The notes below the pieces were generated by a model, which saw only the letters and a list, made by a program, of their open reading frames with translations, had not been told where the DNA came from and ran no database searches. A stretch of 64,000 nucleotides of DNA from Zeaxanthinibacter enoshimensis. GTDB taxonomy: Bacteria > Bacteroidota > Bacteroidia > Flavobacteriales > Flavobacteriaceae. Where the stretch lies: the NCBI RefSeq assembly GCF_004362865.1, contig NZ_SNYI01000001.1, positions 1,178,001-1,242,000 on the forward strand, read 5' to 3'. The translations under genes were made by a program, and so were the position numbers. Below, piece by piece: positions 61,312-64,000 of this stretch (the first letter of the stretch is position 1; every line of letters starts with the position of its first letter).

Positions 61312-64000
61312 TTAAAAGTTGATATCTAAACCGATGGTCAATACCCGCGGTCTTGGATAAAAATTATTGTCGATTCCGCCTGTGATCTCCGGGTCAAGTC
61401 CGTTGTAATTGGTCACGACCAACAGGTTCTGCCCCGATGCATAAAAACGCAGCGGATTGCCAAAGAAACCTTCTGCCAGGGTGTATCCTAAAGTTATATT
61501 ATCGAGCCTGAAAAAAGAGGCATTTTCGATAAAGTAGTCACTCAGGAGGTTGGTCTCTGTAAACTGCTGGAATTCTGTCCTTAGGTAGTCTGCAGGGATG
61601 TTCCTGAGAATGTCATTAGAAAAGACCCCGTTGAGTGCAGTGGTACTGGCTACGTTATTGTAGTTGTAGTTACCAATACTGGCTCGGGAGACTGCTGAAA
61701 AATCCCAGTTCTTATAGGTAAGGTTAGTGCTCAGACCCATCAGGACGTCAGCATATGGATTCTTGTACAGGTAACGGTCTTCCGAGTTGATCTGCCCGTC
61801 GTCGTTAAGGTCTGCATAAGCACCTTCAATAGGCTTCCCGTTAGCATCGTAGATCTGTTTGTAGACATAGTACGAGAAAGGAGCAGCTCCTACCTGGTGA
61901 CGCTGAATAGTGTTACCAACACCTCCCGATATGCCTCCGACCTCCTGGGTGTCAGGAAGACGAGTGATCTCGTTATCGTTGACAGATATATTGTAATTGA
62001 TGCTCCATTCCAGGTCCTGGGTGCGGACGGGTACCAGGTTGAGTTCTACCTCGACCCCACGGTTCTCCATATCCCCGATGTTCGCGCTGATCGTATTCCC
62101 GAAATTCGTAAAAGGGTCAACTACCGTAGTGGCGATAAGGTCTTCCGTCGTTTTGATATAAGCGTTAACAGAACCAGAGATTCGGCTTTCCAGGACAGCA
62201 AAGTCGATACCGGCATTCAGGGTATTACCGACCTCCCAACGAAGATCTTCATTGATCGGTTCCGGGCGGTAGGTCCTGTAGAAAGAGTCACCGAACTGGT
62301 ACTGGGCACTCGGAGTACTGATCACGTAACGGGTCAGGAAGTTGTAATCTCCAAGGCCGTTCACGTTTCCAACTTCTCCATAACCGACACGAAGTTTCAG
62401 CTGGTCAAAGGGACCTTCTGCAAGGAAATCCTCGTTGTGGATGTTCCAGGCCAAAGCCGCTGACGGGAAGTAGCCCCACCGGTCATCCGGGTTCAGTTTG
62501 GAAGAAGCATCTGCCCTTAAGGTGGCTGTCAGCAGGTACCTCCCGTCAAAATCGTAATTAAGTCGCCCAAAATAGGACAGCAATACATTACGGGACTTGT
62601 CGATGAAGGTTTCATTAAGGGAAGCCTCGTCGTTAAGAGAACCATCTGCATTGAGAATGCGCTCCACGTTATTGGAAAAGTTGTCGAATTCAAATCGCTG
62701 GTACGAATACCCCCCGGTTACATCCAGGTTGTGGTCTCCGAATTCTTTTTTGTAGTTCAGGTAAGCATCGAACAGGTAGTTCTTAGCTTCCTGGGTATAT
62801 TGTTCTGTACGGCCATCGTATCCGGTGGCTGCAGTGGGGAAATTATTTGGAATGATTTTCCCTCCCTCACTTTTAGAGAGATCGTAACCCCCGTTCACCG
62901 TGGCGGTTAAACCGGGAACCCAGTGCAACTGGTAATCGGCCTTCAGGTTACCGACAAAACGATCTACGGTTGCCTGGTCATCGATGAGGTCCAGGATGGC
63001 TACCGGGTTAGTGGGAGCAAGGTTCAGCTGGTTGGTCCCTGCAGCATTCAGCCAGGTGTAATAGCCGAAATCGGTCCCGTTCTCATCGGTAAATGCATAA
63101 AAGGGTGAATTCTGATCGTATACCGGCTTGGTGGGATCAAAGGATACTGCTGATCCGATAGCACCCCTGTCAGCAAAGGTATTCTCAGTACGTGCAACCC
63201 TTGCATTTATCTCGAATTTCAGATGATCATCGAGTAACCTTGGTGTCAGGTTTACAGAAGCAGTTACACGGTTAAAGTTATCACCGCTCAGGATCCCATC
63301 CTGGTCAGAGTAACCCAATGATGCTCTCAACGGAACCCCGAATGCAGCCCCTACAGCACTGAGCGAGTGGTCTGATCCAAAGGCGGTACGGTAGATCAGG
63401 TCTTGCCAGTCTGTAGAAGCACTGCCCAGGCGGTCTATGAAATCCTGGTTCCCGGTGTCCCTTACCAGTTTCCTGAATTGCGCTGGGTTAAGAACATCTA
63501 CTTGGTTCACTGGCTCAAATACAGAGGTATTGGTTCTCAGGTTAAATGAGAATTCACCGGCTTTTCCTTTTTTAGTCGTGATCAATACCACCCCGTTGGC
63601 GGCCCTTGATCCATAAATGGAGGTGGCCGATGCATCTTTCAGTACGCTGATGGCCTCGATATCATTAGGGTTGATAAGGTTTAGCGGGTTACGGCTTCCT
63701 CCAACACCACCGTCATTAAGTGGGACCCCGTCCACAACGAAAAGTGGATTCGAGTTGAGGTTCAGAGATCCAATACCCCGGACGAGGAAATTTGAACCTT
63801 CCCCGGGAGCTCCTCCACCGTTAACGATAGAGACTCCGGCTACCTTACCCTGGATCAGCTGTTGGGGAGAAGATACCTGCCCCTTATTAAAGTCCTTGGA
63901 CGTTACCAGATTAACCGCTCCTGTAAGATCTTCCTTCCGGACAGAGCCATACCCGATGACCACCACTTCGTCCAGTTGTTCTGTGTCTTCCTGCAGGGTG
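61312..64000 (-). CDS. SusC-family TonB-dependent transporter (locus 2), N-terminus beyond window
   Basis: At least 896 residues are seen, with the frame open to the right edge. The visible part begins in the end of the regulatory domain and the TonB plug (TLQEDTEQLDEVVVIGYG, IQGKVAGVSIVNGG, NPLFVVDGVPL) and runs through the barrel to a C-terminal INF. The signal peptide and CarboxypepD-like domain lie outside. It is followed by SusD after 9 bases and, through SusE, by the GH13 amylase, so it is probably the maltodextrin importer. The internal GTG at 63966 is not the true start. Confidence 0.95.
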   Translation of the reverse strand, partial: TLQEDTEQLDEVVVIGYGSVRKEDLTGAVNLVTSKDFNKGQVSSPQQLIQGKVAGVSIVNGGGAPGEGSNFLVRGIGSLNLNSNPLFVVDGVPLNDGGVGGSRNPLNLINPNDIEAISVLKDASATSIYGSRAANGVVLITTKKGKAGEFSFNLRTNTSVFEPVNQVDVLNPAQFRKLVRDTGNQDFIDRLGSASTDWQDLIYRTAFGSDHSLSAVGAAFGVPLRASLGYSDQDGILSGDNFNRVTASVNLTPRLLDDHLKFEINARVARTENTFADRGAIGSAVSFDPTKPVYDQNSPFYAFTDENGTDFGYYTWLNAAGTNQLNLAPTNPVAILDLIDDQATVDRFVGNLKADYQLHWVPGLTATVNGGYDLSKSEGGKIIPNNFPTAATGYDGRTEQYTQEAKNYLFDAYLNYKKEFGDHNLDVTGGYSYQRFEFDNFSNNVERILNADGSLNDEASLNETFIDKSRNVLLSYFGRLNYDFDGRYLLTATLRADASSKLNPDDRWGYFPSAALAWNIHNEDFLAEGPFDQLKLRVGYGEVGNVNGLGDYNFLTRYVISTPSAQYQFGDSFYRTYRPEPINEDLRWEVGNTLNAGIDFAVLESRISGSVNAYIKTTEDLIATTVVDPFTNFGNTISANIGDMENRGVEVELNLVPVRTQDLEWSINYNISVNDNEITRLPDTQEVGGISGGVGNTIQRHQVGAAPFSYYVYKQIYDANGKPIEGAYADLNDDGQINSEDRYLYKNPYADVLMGLSTNLTYKNWDFSAVSRASIGNYNYNNVASTTALNGVFSNDILRNIPADYLRTEFQQFTETNLLSDYFIENASFFRLDNITLGYTLAEGFFGNPLRFYASGQNLLVVTNYNGLDPEITGGIDNNFYPRPRVLTIGLDINF

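Noticed and set aside
63000-64000. Internal start of the second SusC gene at 63966
   Set aside because: The frame continues to the window edge with regular plug sequence upstream of the internal GTG, so the gene simply extends beyond the window.

Overview
The window looks like chromosomal DNA of a marine-type member of the Bacteroidota, most likely family Flavobacteriaceae. The evidence is two SusC/SusD pairs, a SusE-type protein, a C-terminal type IX secretion signal, many short lipoprotein signals, promoters of the TAnnTTTG type, almost no Shine-Dalgarno sequences, a PycTM/HD protein and a PhoR-like kinase. I do not name a genus. No rRNA, tRNA, insertion sequence, phage or CRISPR was seen.

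Layout. 1-11.7 kb is housekeeping: the end of a sensor kinase, trmB, a LysE-type exporter, an Atl-like DNA-binding protein, an iron-sulfur module (Mrp carrier, NifU-type scaffold, ferredoxin-NADP reductase, 2Fe-2S ferredoxin), a penicillin-acylase-type lipoprotein, a secreted protein of unknown function, a D-threonine aldolase/D-serine dehydratase-type PLP enzyme, a membrane EEP-family protein and a slipin. 11.7-30.2 kb holds two large paralogous surface proteins (lipoprotein signal, metallophosphoesterase domain, kinase-like middle region, Omp85-like barrel). Between them lies a stress- and signalling-type set: DUF2652 cyclase-like protein, hemerythrin, MscS channel, DUF2383 protein, degenerate SRAP protein, DUF1328 peptide, repeat lipoprotein, LpxH-like phosphoesterase, GAF protein and HD-PycTM protein. 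The two paralogs differ: the phosphatase motifs are intact in the copy at 26500-30213 and eroded in the copy at 11767-15486.

30.2-43.2 kb is one tightly packed minus-strand operon of six exported or envelope proteins: three CRTAC1/ASPIC-UnbV repeat lipoproteins of about 1,100 residues, a vanadium-haloperoxidase-type lipoprotein with a complete active site, an SRPBCC/GyrI-like protein and a lipoprotein that is probably a beta-propeller. 43.4-64 kb is carbohydrate use: a sodium/sugar symporter facing xylose isomerase and xylulokinase, a first SusCD pair divergent from a LacI regulator with a clear LacI-type palindrome in the shared gap, and a second locus (SusC, SusD, SusE-like protein with three binding repeats, a secreted GH13 amylase and a small FnIII lipoprotein) that fits alpha-glucan use. 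The second SusC runs off the right edge.

How they work together: in the sugar region, surface capture and cleavage (GH13, SusE, SusD, SusC) feeds periplasmic sugar to inner-membrane uptake, and the xylose branch passes through the symporter, XylA and XylB into the pentose phosphate pathway. The most novel-looking items are the phosphatase/kinase-like/barrel paralogs, the residue-depleted SRAP protein, the triple CRTAC1-haloperoxidase operon and the HD-PycTM protein.
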